64,000 nt of DNA from Anisakis pegreffii (taxonomy: Eukaryota; Nematoda; Chromadorea; Rhabditida; Anisakidae), in assembly GCA_035041965.1 (NCBI GenBank), contig JAPYMA010000710.1:1-64000 (forward strand). Reading direction: 5' to 3'. The notes beneath the pieces are model-generated. The model made no database searches. It was not told the DNA's origin and saw only the letters and a list, made by a program, of their open reading frames with translations. The position numbers and the translations under genes are program-made. Every line of letters begins with the position of its first letter. Position 1 is the first letter of the stretch. Shown piece by piece: positions 45,916 to 57,600 of this stretch.

Positions 45916-47564
45916 GTTTGATATTCATATAGCCTAAGAGAAACCCTTATGCGCATGTAAATGCTAACGGTCCCCCATTATACAACTGATGAAAAGGGAA
46001 CCAAATACTGCTTCAAGACTTCTGTAATTACTGAAAAAGGAATAGTCAAAATCTGAATTTAAAACCTAAAAACCGGAATTCCAACCGAACTTCAGTTGAT
46101 TACCATTACTGTTTCATAGACTTGACTGGTTGCGAAATAATATCGCTTTTGGAACGTGAATTCATTTCCTCACACACATTTCATAGAGGTCTATGTGAGA
46201 GTGAAGCACAACACATTTTTTTTAAATCGTCGATATTTGTAATTTAAAAACCAGTTGTAAACTGTAGAAATCACCCCTCCTCTGCATATAACGATTTATT
46301 TTCACCGCATAAACTTTTCGCATGATATACAAATTCGTTGCTTGGAATGCTTAAAAGGATTTAAGTTATTGTTGAGCAGTTTAAGTACTTGTTGCATCAT
46401 TTTACAGATCGCTCTAACGGTTTCCTACCAAATGAGTAAAGCCAAACGAGTGTTGTTGCATAATGCACATTTGATTATTCACTTTGTCTTCTGTTGTATA
46501 TACTTCATTTGCATACAGCGTTACTATGTACATAGAATTTCGTTCGAAGTTTGATTCACGTCCTCGTTTTCAAACAAGGACTGTATTCGTTGAATGAAGA
46601 TTTGTATTGTTCAATTTAAAGCACTCTTTTGTTTTGTAGTTTTCATTAGATGAGATGATGGCGTCTGATAACGGTTATAAATGTATTAATCCATTACAAT
46701 TTATTTACATTTCCATTTGACAATCTATTTTGGATGAACAACTTTGTGGTGATTGTCATAGAAATGCATTCGTTTGTGAATAACATGAGAGTTGCAAGTT
46801 CCTCGCAGTTGATATCCTTCTCACAGTAATCACATCAAAATTCCATTCGAATGAATTTCTTTATAACTGCTTCGAAAATCAGAGAATCGAATTACATAGA
46901 TGAACCTCGCATGTGCGGGAATATTCGTTGGAACGCTCGCTATTCAACGTCTTATTAGCATCTTGTCAGCGAATTTACGTTATATCGGGAATTTTGCGCA
47001 ACTGTGTGGGGCTGTACTCAGATTGTTATTGTATTATTTGTGCATTATGTTGTTCGTTGTGGTCTCTTTTTTTTGTTTGTTTACGAATTGTAACTTCAAC
47101 AGAGAATTTATCTTGTCGATGAATTATTGATGAATGTAGTTCTGCGTTTGTTATCCTGAACGTAAACATTCGTTACTTATCAGTGCATAATCATACTCAT
47201 TAATTCTCTTTCAAAGACCAAATTCTTCATTTACTAATGTTGAGTTAAATTTTTTTCGCTTTCAAAAACGTTTCACAATCAAATCTGAATTTTCTCTCGT
47301 ATATCTTTATCAAATTTTGGACAATTCTTTCTCTGCAGCTGCGAATTTTTTTCTCGTTAAATCAGTGCACTTGTTGTTTACTTATTCGGTTCGCTGTTCT
47401 CCCGTTAGCAATATTCATCGTGACGCAAATAGGTCGGTTTGCAGGGAGTGTTGAAATTCTAAAAACTGTGTATTGCAAATTTCAATTTTATTGTTGCTGA
47501 GAATTGACTGAAACTTGCAAACGACTAAAAATGGCAACTAAATGAAAGAATACAAGTTCAGATT
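45916..47564 (+). other. Possible remnants or exons of a seven-transmembrane receptor
   Basis: Plus-strand frames at 46342-46554 (KRVLLHNAHLIIHFVFCCIY after a TTTTACAG acceptor), 46900-47130 (NLACAGIFVGTLAIQRLIS) and about 47360-47430 (IRFAVLPLAIFIVTQIG) look like successive TM segments of a nematode chemoreceptor. They could not be joined in phase, and no start or end was found. This could be a decayed gene or chance hydrophobic frames in T-rich DNA. Confidence 0.25.
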
Positions 47565-48586
47565 TTAGAGCCTCATCACAGACGTTGAGCAGCACTGATC
47601 GTTTGCAAACAATAAACACGTTAAAGTGAACATTTTCAACGCGTTCGAGATTGTAAATATTGTTGGAAGCAGATCCGCGATTGTTTTGAAAGTGTCATCG
47701 ATTGGTTGATTATTGCTCTTGCAATGAAGTAGGGCACATCGTAAACAGTGCTGTGAGACCGGCTGAAATAACTCGCTATTCACACATTTCAGAACAACTA
47801 CAAGGAATCAGGTAGTCACTGAAGCTGTTTTTTTGATATAGCGTTCGATTAGCCGTGGTATAATGCGAGAGAAAATGCGTTCAAAATGAAAGAAATGTTG
47901 TTGTCTTACGAATTTCATGTAGGCAGCAAAACTTAATTACTGTTGAATTGCAAAATTCTCGGAGAAATAAAAAGTTGACGAGTGCATGTTGAGTTTAAGA
48001 AGCGTGTAAAGAGAGATTATTTTCGCTGACCTTTACAGTCTTCTTATCTTTTGAAATGGCCCTCGAGCAACATATTCAAATCTCTTATTGAATATTTGAG
48101 CATTGATCGGTGATTAGTTAAAAGATGTGACAAAGACGATTGGTTGGGAATAACAAACCAGCAATAATGCAGAATGCTGATATAGACATTATGATCACGG
48201 GTTGATAGTTGAATGAGTCGGAGAGATGAACTGCACGCAGAAATTCAGAGATGTTTTTCGATTGGTTCAAAGAATCATCCAGCAGTTCATCTTCGTCGTC
48301 CTCCTTTAATTGAAGCAAATTCAACGTTTTCAAATCAATTTCTGGGAGGAAGTGTGATATTTTATTTCAAATAAATGGGCAAAAATGAACTTTTCCGAAG
48401 ACAGATAATTGGAAATGGAATGCGAAACCTCCGTGAACATCTCTGATTGTTTTTTCTGGCATTTATCGCCTTGCAAGCAAGCTTTACGAACGAACACCGT
48501 CGGTGCGTGCACAGTCTTGTTGCAGTTGCAACTTTTGAAACACGCACTATACTCCACCTGAAGTAATTGCAGTCTATTTCATTCAT
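47565..48586 (-). CDS. Unresolved minus-strand exons of a Cys-containing protein
   Basis: Three segments look coding. About 48586-48400 has two overlapping open frames: one starts at an ATG with CTHRRC..LACKA, the other follows a TACTTCAG acceptor with CFKSCNCNKT. 48333-48118 follows a TTCCTCCCAG acceptor and is acidic (LLQLKEDDEDELLDD), then LRAVHLSDSFNYQP and a hydrophobic tail. 47772-47565 follows a GTTATTTCAG acceptor (CLRCALLHCKSN, then a hydrophobic segment and CC). The acidic exon needs one preceding base, which only the ATG frame supplies (donor gttcat). Its CCC|gtgatc would join the last exon in phase 0. The product is not recognised. Confidence 0.35.
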
Positions 48587-49238
48587 GTTGTATCACATCA
48601 TTTTGCAGCACTGAACATGTGATCAGAACAGCTGATAGTTGTTGATGACCGGTGTTGTTCGCAATTCACTCAAATATTTCCAGCAACAGCTTTTTTTCGC
48701 TGATTCTGGCCAGCTGTTTGTGCGAGAACAAGATATCACACCAGTTCATTCATTCGTACTCAACACGTCAAATTCCACAACCGTCGCAAACATTCTCTCG
48801 AATCGAATAATGATGATTTAGTGAAAGAATTCGAAGTTTAGAATGAAATGATACGTGAGAAATAATTCTTAAAATTTCATTTAAGTTGCTATTTGATAAT
48901 AAATAGAAATTAGCAACATGTGACAGTTACGAGCTCAGAGATGTTTTTGCTCGTTTTTGAGTTGTTAGTGCTGTCGAACACTCGGCAAATGTTGGTTTTT
49001 TTGTTCACAAATTTCATCACTCAGCGGAAGAGAATGACATCTTGTTGTCAATTACATGCAAAAGACGCCATCTCACTTACATTCCAGTCATTATTAACTG
49101 GATATTTCGGTGCATTAAAATAACATGACTATGTTGGTTCCGCCGGATCATTTGACTTGTTGCTTCCAATGGCAAACTGCAGCTAACAAAGTCAAACTTT
49201 AATGGAAACGTCATTAAGCACTTGATTGGAATATTTGC

Positions 49239-49605
49239 AACTTGAAATGTATCAGCAACACCTCATTTGTGGAAGTGAATTCGACTCGAAAATGAAACAT
49301 TCTCTTAAGATACCCGTTCAAGACCCGTCTCGGTGAAGCATCCAGCACCAATCGACATCACCGACCTCAGTTCCTCGTTCTCTTCGGCAATTTCCTCTCG
49401 CGCTCCACTCTCCACTCCCCGCAAAAAATCACCAAGCGTAAAACAGCGCCGGCTGAAGAGCATAACTTACATTCAAACCTATCGTCGCTTCACAATACAA
49501 TTTTCAGTAAAACGCCATCAACTCAACCTTCAAATACTGATCCATATTCACCACTCACCTTACCATCATATTACCCTTTGAAATGGCGAAAAGATTTCTG
49601 AGTCG
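49239..49605 (+). CDS. Low-confidence plus-strand coding-like frame
   Basis: From about 49285 a frame without an ATG is open for some 100 codons to a TGA near 49600. Its end is rich in S, T, P, N and L (HNLHSNLSSLHNTIF, PYSPLTLPSYYPLKW), like a disordered C-terminal tail. An overlapping ATG-less frame (49333-49581) is also open. No upstream exon was joined. Confidence 0.25.
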
Positions 49606-49819
49606 CCTCGTTCCGTTCGCATTTGTGATGATTGTTTCGCGAAGTACTTTCAACAGAGTTAATTGCTTCTGAAATGATCATAGATTGTTAATTAAAATCG
49701 TGCTATTTTACTTCAGTCTTTCGTGATAATCAGTAATTTGCATCTATGATTGAGTAAAGTTTCTTGAGAAATCAGTGTTCAAGTTGAGCAATTTTAAACC
49801 AACTAATATACGTGTTTTG

Positions 49820-52800
49820 CTAAAAATAGCAATGGTTTTGAAAAATGACCTCATCAGTTTTGTTGAGGCGATTTTGCATGACGAGTATTTGAAAGGCGTA
49901 ATGCGGTGACACACATTCAGTGCCGGCTGCGTCAAAGTTTCGAGAACCATAATATGGAAAACGCGGTCGACGGATACTGTCCTGCTGAACGGGCCAGCAT
50001 TTCACCTGAACATCAACCCTATGTTCTGGTTGACAGGCAAACAATTCTGAAGGAACATGAATTTCTAATGACCTACCCATTTCAATGATGGAAAAGACTC
50101 AGCAAATTCAGGTGAAATTTCCGTGGAATAGTAATAATAATACAAAATTGAGAAAAGTGAAAGTCATTCAGATGCTGTTGCTCTGAAATTGCTGAAGGGC
50201 ACTGGTTTCCGTTCAGGGTGGATAAAATAATACTTAGAGATTGACTCAGAATACGCATTTTGAAGAATAGACTGAAAAAAGAAAAGTTGACGCGAACAGT
50301 TGCGTGCAAGTGGTTTCGGTAGGCGTCATCTTAATCGAATACATATGAAAAATCAGGGAATGGCTTCTCTACGTTGGTATCTTCGCAGGCGAGAAAACAC
50401 GGTCGCCAAAGTGAATAATGCGGTCCAGTGTCACCTCGTGCGGCCCTTTCACGATCCATAAAATCTGCTGAGTTTTGTGCAAATGCCTCTTCTAACCTTC
50501 AATAAAAGAACAATTACATTGGTCTTAACTTTAGGTATTATCACGTGGTTGGCAGCCACCAAATCTCCGTCAAAAATGGAATTTCTTCTCTTAGAATATG
50601 AGCACACATCAAGTGGATGAAGAATAAATTTGACCTGTCGTATTCGTTTCATTCAGTTCAAATACTGCGAAATGAGTGAGCTAACAACCAACCAAACGGC
50701 ATGTTTAGGGAATGGATTTCGTACAGTGGACGTATATATCCACGGACCAGCGATACGATTTTGCACCCCAGTCTGATAGCATCGTAAACGAGTGGAAATA
50801 TCGCCTGGATGATAGCGAACATAATCTAGATACACCGTCGGAACGAACATCGGCCGATTGCGGTGATGAAACTGCGTGATGCGTGGTACATCCAAAATAT
50901 CACTTAAATCTATAAAATGTGCTATTAAATGACAACTCGATATCCTTCGTCGAAATATTCCAAAACACGAGCTGCTCTGCTCAGTTCCTACCTCGAATAT
51001 CTTCACTGCGCGATTGGACACTCGGGAAATGTGGAATATTCGATGTAGATGGTATTGAATATGGAAAGAACATTTTGGCGAGGCACAGCTCAGGTTCATT
51101 ATATACGGCACATTCTCTGAAGCACGGCTCTCGTACATCACCATTCGCTGTTTGCTGAACGATTCATTGCGATTACAAATAGTTCTGGTTATGATTTCAG
51201 ATCATTATGACACTGCCACGAGAACAAATTCTGAATGCCATTCACGATTGCTGAATCAGCAGGGAATCGTCATATTTTCTGGTGAGAAATGGAACAGTTA
51301 ACGGCCGTTAATGATGATACAGTTGTTTGCAGCATCCATCCACTGACATGTAGGCTCCGAAGACAAAAAAATTTTTTGACTCCCTCCAAAAAAATCACAG
51401 CAACATTGAGTAGTCGGAGCCAAGATTTTGAGTCACAATAGCTTCTTCTGTATCGGGATCGCACCAGGGCTGGAGCCGAACGGCGCAGAGCAAAATATAG
51501 GGCTCGAGCCAGAAATGAAGTTTTGAAAATGCGTAGCCGTATGGGTAATTTTGGAGGTGCGGCATCGGCATTGGAGCCGAACCCAAAATTTTGAACGTTG
51601 TGAAGAAAGAGTCGGAGAAGAGGCTTGAATTTCAAAAATGCGGTGCCGGAGCAGAACCCCGAACCAAAAATTTTGAAAATGCGGAGACAAAATGGGTCAA
51701 TATTGTTTTCAAATTAGGCACCACTGCTTTTAATTTGTTAGCAGCTGAACATTTGGATATGAGTGAATAAAGCGTGCGAACGACGGATCACAAGCTTTGA
51801 TCAAGAACAGTTTGATCGAGGTGAACCTCAACGATGCACCATGGACCTCGTGACCATCCGTCAGGATTACGACAATAATTTTCGTGAGCATGAATGCTGT
51901 GAGAGAGGGTTCCGATGTTGTTATTGAGAAGCGAGGACGCATCCAGTTCATCGAACCTACTTGGTGCGAAATTTGTCGAAATTGAATCCCATCGGATACA
52001 CTGTTTTCCTCTGAAATTTTTTGACAGCCTTCGGACGTTCAAGGCGAACATTTTGCTCGATGAAGCAATTTCTAGAGTTTTCGAAGTAATTTTCAAATGT
52101 TTCGAAAATTTATTCGTTACAATAATTTCAGATCACGTTTGCTGATGGATAATCACAAGAAGTGCACTGCTTTTAAAAGAATGTTTCCATATTCGTAAAT
52201 AAAGTGAGGTCTGTAGAAACGAATCTATTGAATCAGTGATTTTTTGCAATAAGTATGGATGCAACTAACGAGACTGTGACGGACTGGATACCACGATACC
52301 AACTCATCGTATCGTCTACTTTACGGCATGGAATTCGATGATCAGTTATATTAAAATTGCAATTCGCGATAACAAACTTCTCCTTCACCAAACGAACACA
52401 ATAACTGAATCGTGCATTGTGCTCAGCTTTAAGACTACTGCATACTGAACTGTTAAAACCCAACAGTTGAAATGGATAATCGCCGAATTCTTGTCTGCAA
52501 CATCGGAGGAGTGTCATCAAAAGCCACTCAACACTGATGCCATCCATCACTCGATGAGCTCACCTTATGAATTTCGTAAGTTTTGTTCGTGAATGTTGCC
52601 CACAAACAAGCAATTTACTTTGATGACTCTCATTTAATGTGCTCATTGACTTTATCTGTGCTAGATTATTTGGTGGTCACTGTTGTAAGCGACACAGCCC
52701 CTTCGATTTTAAAATGTCGAAGAGATCACTCACATTTCACATTCGTGACTTATTTATAAAAATGCTATCAAATTTCGAGACGAACCGTGTAATACAACCC

Positions 52801-52919
52801 GTACTGTTTTTCTGAAGTTTGTACAAGGTATTTCTGCACTTCGCATCACAATACCACGGTGGCTCATCCAGTTTCCATAGCGCACAAACACTGACCATAA
52901 ACAACGCCAACAGATACAT
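49820..52919 (-). CDS. Extracellular kringle-domain protein (about 423 aa)
   Basis: Eight exons keep phase: 52919-52786, 52494-52285, 52010-51827, 51154-50992, 50909-50725, 50634-50530, 50464-50401 and 50046-49820. After a signal peptide (MYLLALFMVSVCA) comes a unit of about 85 residues with six Cys and three N-glycosylation sites. Then follows one complete kringle at about residues 101-191: CRKVDDTMSWYRG, GKQCIRWDS, ENYCRNPDGWSRGPWC, REPCFREC, with Cys at 101, 119, 161, 173, 187 and 191, the canonical six. The C-terminal half has strand-like segments with isolated Cys (STRLRCYQTG...GPWIYTST; FACQPEHRVDVQVKCWPV) that could be Ig-like. No kinase or protease domain is seen, so it is neither a complete ROR receptor nor an SVH-1-like protease. 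Exons 6-8 and the stop are less certain than exons 1-5; several donors are gttc- or gtgttt-type. Confidence 0.78.
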
Positions 52920-54697
52920 TTTGTGAGTTGTGAATGAGTTTTAGTTCAGCGATTGTCGTCAATTGTGCTTACACGTCATACTGGGGCAATACCAAAAAAT
53001 GTGCAAATTTCACTGAAGAGAACATTTTATTCGACAACATTTCAACAAACATCTTTATGAACAACATAAACGATCACCGAGACAATTATTCATCTATTTT
53101 TTTTTGTTTGTACAGACGAAATCTTCGTCGTATTCTCATCGTAAACACCATTCATCGAGCAAGTCAACTAACTCGTTTCAATCGTCAGAAAATGTTTCTC
53201 CATAAGTCGAACAGGATAAAAAGAGCACTAAACGACCCGATTCATACAGTAGACATATAAATAAGTAAGCCACATCAATAATGTAATAACAGCTAGCAGT
53301 AAGAGGCATGTACGATGAGGAAGGCAAGTGAACACATTTGCATGCTTCGGACAATAACTCAGCGACATCGATGAGGTGCTTATTTCGTGAATATTTCCAT
53401 TACATTCAGGTAAGATTCGGAAATTACAACGAATCGCTCTACATTTAAATATAAAGAAATAGAATCGAAATGCAAATTTTTCGACAGAAAAAACTGAAAA
53501 GTTTTGGAGTGAGTTGTAATATTCATGCTTAATCATCTACATATACATAAAACTCAATTCAATTATTTCTACAGTCAACTTCAAAGGGCTGAATTGAGCC
53601 ACAAACAACGGGGTGCCGCAGTGAATTGCTAATCTTTAGTCTTTGCAACAGCTCATCATCAGAACAACGGTCAAGCAACTTTCAGTTTCATTCAACAGTG
53701 CTGAGTGTAAATTTTTAATTTTTTCATTTTCCAAGGTCAGATTCTGAAATTCCATTCAGATGAAATGAAAACACAAAATTTACGACAGACACTGCAATTG
53801 ATATTACCGAAATAACCTAGTTGCTCGCCACATTTCATGCGAATTATTCCCAATACATTGAACATTAACAGTGATACTGCTGATTGTGGAGAGCTATTGA
53901 AATACGGTAGGAGATGCACAAATAATGTACTTAGCGAATAGGAAAATTAAGGACGGAATCACTGCAAGACCTGAATGAAGTTATAAATAAAATAAACACA
54001 ATAATAATTACTATTCGTCCATGATTCTTTTTATTGCAATGGATAATTCACGTCTAGTGTATGTCAGCTGACAACTGCTATTGAACCAATTTCATAATAA
54101 GAACACGGTTTATGAGGTGATTCTCACATGTTTCTATCATCTTTCTCGTATGTAACGAAGTGTGAATCTCGCCGAACGTCCATTCGGATGATAGATTACA
54201 AAAACTTGATTATTATCCGATACGGTGTCCTCTTTTGGTCGATAACAACAACTGAAATATCGCAATTTTTAGTGATTTTACACTCGCAACATCGATTATT
54301 GTTACTGCATTTATTGTGTGCAATTCATTGCCATCATTGTTATTATCGTTGCCATTATCACAATCATTACCAACGACGTTGTCGTTATCACGACTGACAT
54401 TATTATTCTTAATTTCACTATTGTGTTTCAGACGATCCCCACTTTTTGGGTTCCAAAAGACAGCACATAAAATAGGAAGCAAGAGTGAAGATGCATAACC
54501 AGTTTTATGTAAACTACCATTATGTTTCAATTTGCTTCATGTTTTTATTATGTTCCACATGGAATTTTGCTGAATTATTTCTCGATTTTTTCTAATAGTT
54601 CCATTAGGACAATGAATTTCTCATCTTAAAATAGAGATGATTGATTCCAAGTGAGAATTAACTGAAACCTAAAATAAATTTATCAACAAACGAAAAC
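52920..54697 (-). other. Interval probably containing the 3' exon(s) of the astacin gene
   Basis: The CUB domain of the upstream astacin gene is incomplete at 54698, so at least one more exon is expected here. Two phase-2-compatible acceptors open long frames: one near 53445 (AIRCNFRILPECNGN ... a hydrophobic C-terminus, stop 53228) and one near 53907 (SPQSAVSLLMFNVLG, IRMKCGEQLG, stop 53737). Neither clearly completes a CUB. A GTTATT/CATTGT-rich simple tract lies at 54310-54410. Confidence 0.3.
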
Positions 54698-57600
54698 CTT
54701 CGGAAACCAGTCAGTCGGACGTCGAGTTTGTGTTTGATCTCCACATACGATTGACAACCGTATGAACATGGAAATTCACCGTCACTCAGTCGGAAACGAA
54801 TTTTACTTCCTTGTGGCACCTGAATGAATCCATAATAAGTCATCGCAAGCTGTAGTTGATATTCATTTTTATAAAGACAGAGATTTTAATCGTTTGTTTT
54901 TGATTTTGAGTCTAGGGCCGAACATGCGCCGGGCATTGATCTCACTTCAAATATAGGTCTATCCCTGTAAAGCACCACTGATCAACATATTTCTAAAGAT
55001 CTTGTCAGCATGTTATCCTGCATTCAGTCTAATCCTAATAGCTGGAACGTATGACACCGAAAATACCCTCAATAACATGAGTTGGAACGCGAACCGATAT
55101 TCTCCAATAGCAATTAATGTTCTTTCCAGGCGGACTTGAAAGCACTTGCCATTGGTCTGTTGCAACGAGTTCAGATCCGCACGCTGAAAGATTTCATCAG
55201 CCATTATCAATTTCCAAACAAACGATAGTGTCTTAACAAATTATCCAGCATCTTATCGCTGAGAGGCATTCAACATGTTCTTTCCAATTGTTGAGGTATA
55301 TTGCCAAAAGACACTGGCGTTATGTGAATGAATGTGTATTGTGCAGTTTTTCTTGATTCCGGAGGGTACGAAAATAAATCTGAGTCAAACTGAAGCTGAA
55401 AGAACTGTGTATACTTGATGGCTGCAAGATTGTGCACTCCGGTCCAGCGAGTCCCTCTGGACAACGACACACGTTGCAGTTGTTTGGATCAGGGTAGCCA
55501 CCCGCATTGCAGTTCAATCGCTGCCGACCGTAACAAACCTCTAGAATAAAATCGGACGTTTTGAGTTTTATTTTTCACATAACTTAATGACTCATTAAAA
55601 TTATTCAATATTCCGTCAGTTTATGAAAAAAAAGTTTTCTCTGTTCCTCGTGCGGATCTAGAGATGAAGATACGGAAAATGCAATCATAATCGCTAATGT
55701 AATGAATGAATGCTGAAATGATTAATCGGTTACGGATAAATATTTAAACTCGCACTGGGACAGTAGATATCGTTGATGATTTTTGCATCCAAGAATGCCA
55801 TTCGTTCAGTTCCCATCGTGGTGACGTACTTCAACTCTTTTGGTACTATCGTGAAGTCAGATACTTTAATTGCATGCGCCACGGCATGATAGTGCATCAG
55901 TGATCCGTAGTCGTATGGAGTTCGTCGACTTGATATCTGAAACACTCAAAACTGGTTACTTGATAACACTGCATCACAAAAAAATTCGTAAACATAAAGA
56001 AGTCAATATCTGGGACAGTTTAGTATGCAGAATTCGGAAGTGAAGTTTTTTTCTATTGCTAGCTTCAGTTTCTCCGTCAAAGACCGGAAAATAATCGGAA
56101 AGCGCTTGAAAAACTTTTCCGTGCCTAAAAAAGTTGACTTTCCATGTTTGCGCAAGTTAAAGAATGTGTTACTTTTATGCAGTCAGATATGCAGAATCAG
56201 AATTTGGTATGAGAAGAGTAGAATAGAGAAACACTTCTTGTCAAGACGGATACTGCAACTATGAGAATTAGAGAGAAACGGGAACTCGAATAACTGACTT
56301 GTCTTAAATGATATACCCTTTGGTTTGTGTGAAGATGAATAGTCAACTTTTAGAGGCAATGACAATGCTTTCCAGCCATTCATCATAACCATGAAAAAAG
56401 TACAAAACTGCCCCAGTTAGCGATATTTTCATAGTTACATAATATTATTTTGCTACGCAACATAATAAGTGTTTTCAAATGTGTGACGCGTCAAACAATT
56501 GGAATATCCATAAGTGAAATGAATGCAGGAACGAGATCGAACCTGTTCGATTCCAAACGCTTGTAACATACTCCTGAAGGGCATAAACGATGCGGTTGCT
56601 TCATCCAGCACATTCTTCCAGTTCACCGAAATGTAACGATCTCGATCGGGGCGTTGGTGTGTATGCCAAAAGCCTAATGCATGCCCAGTTTCGTGCGCAA
56701 CAACGTATTCCTAAAGTTCTCGAGCAAGCATTAGACGCCACTTTATGGCCATTTTAATTAGAACATCCACGCAATTTGCATACACAACCTCAGAATAAAA
56801 CTGATCACCTTTCCAACATAATCATTTATGTGAAAGTCATTTCGATAAACGAAAACAGAAAAACTGAACAAGATTCGATGCCAGCGAAGATAAACATGAG
56901 CCTGCTATGTCAGTGAATTAGTACATGCGCAACAGGAAGATCAAAAAACGGCTTTGAGCTTATTTCATCGCTGAATGATTTTGCAAAGTGAGAGGCAGCA
57001 AAGTGACAGCTGGACCGCATAAACAGTGCTGCAGTTGCGTTCAATTCTAACTCACAATCGATTCCCGAGAGAATGAGATTCATAATGGATTATTCACCCT
57101 CAAATATCATCTGATAATGTTGAAAATTTGAAATATTTACGCACTTCACGTTGTCCTTGAATAATGTGCAATCTGAATTTTGAATGACAAAATTTGTTTC
57201 TGAAAGCGTTGATTTTGAATAGTTTCCCTGCGTGAATTTTAAACGTTCATGAACCAGATATATTTCTGAGGTAAACTTGATAATGACATTGTGTACGATG
57301 AGATATGAAAGTGGTATAGAACGAAATGGCAGATAAACCAGTTCATCGAAGGGAGGCAATATATAATGCGCTGCGATGAGCTTAAAACTAAATCGGACAC
57401 AACATTATTTTTATCGATTCCATATTATTAGCGCGAACAACTCGGTTTATTTCGATTCACTTTCTGTGCTTCTGAAAGTCTGAACCTTTTTTGGGTGATT
57501 GTAGGAGATTCCAATTCAACATGAAGAATATATCGCCGCTGTGCATTTGGAAATAAGGAAATAAAATGATATAGCAAATGTTAATTGATCAAAATGTGAA

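Noticed and set aside
50653..51144. A 163-codon minus-strand frame
   Set aside because: Only the part 50725-50909 is coding, as kringle-gene exon 5. The upstream part runs through an intron and overlaps exon 4 in another frame.
53401..54530. Asn/Asp-rich minus-strand frame (54213-54530) as a gene
   Set aside because: Most of its length is translated from a GTTATT/CATTGT simple tract; there is no splice or start evidence.
55270..55470. Minus-strand frame as the start of the CUB domain
   Set aside because: The EGF exon ends at 55415 and joins in phase to 55183, giving CGSELVATDQWQ. The 55270-55414 segment is therefore intronic.
57090..57359. 89-codon minus-strand frame as an extra astacin exon
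   Set aside because: The flanking exons (ending SECAE and starting EYVVAHE) join directly, as in all astacins. Nothing shows that this intronic frame is used.
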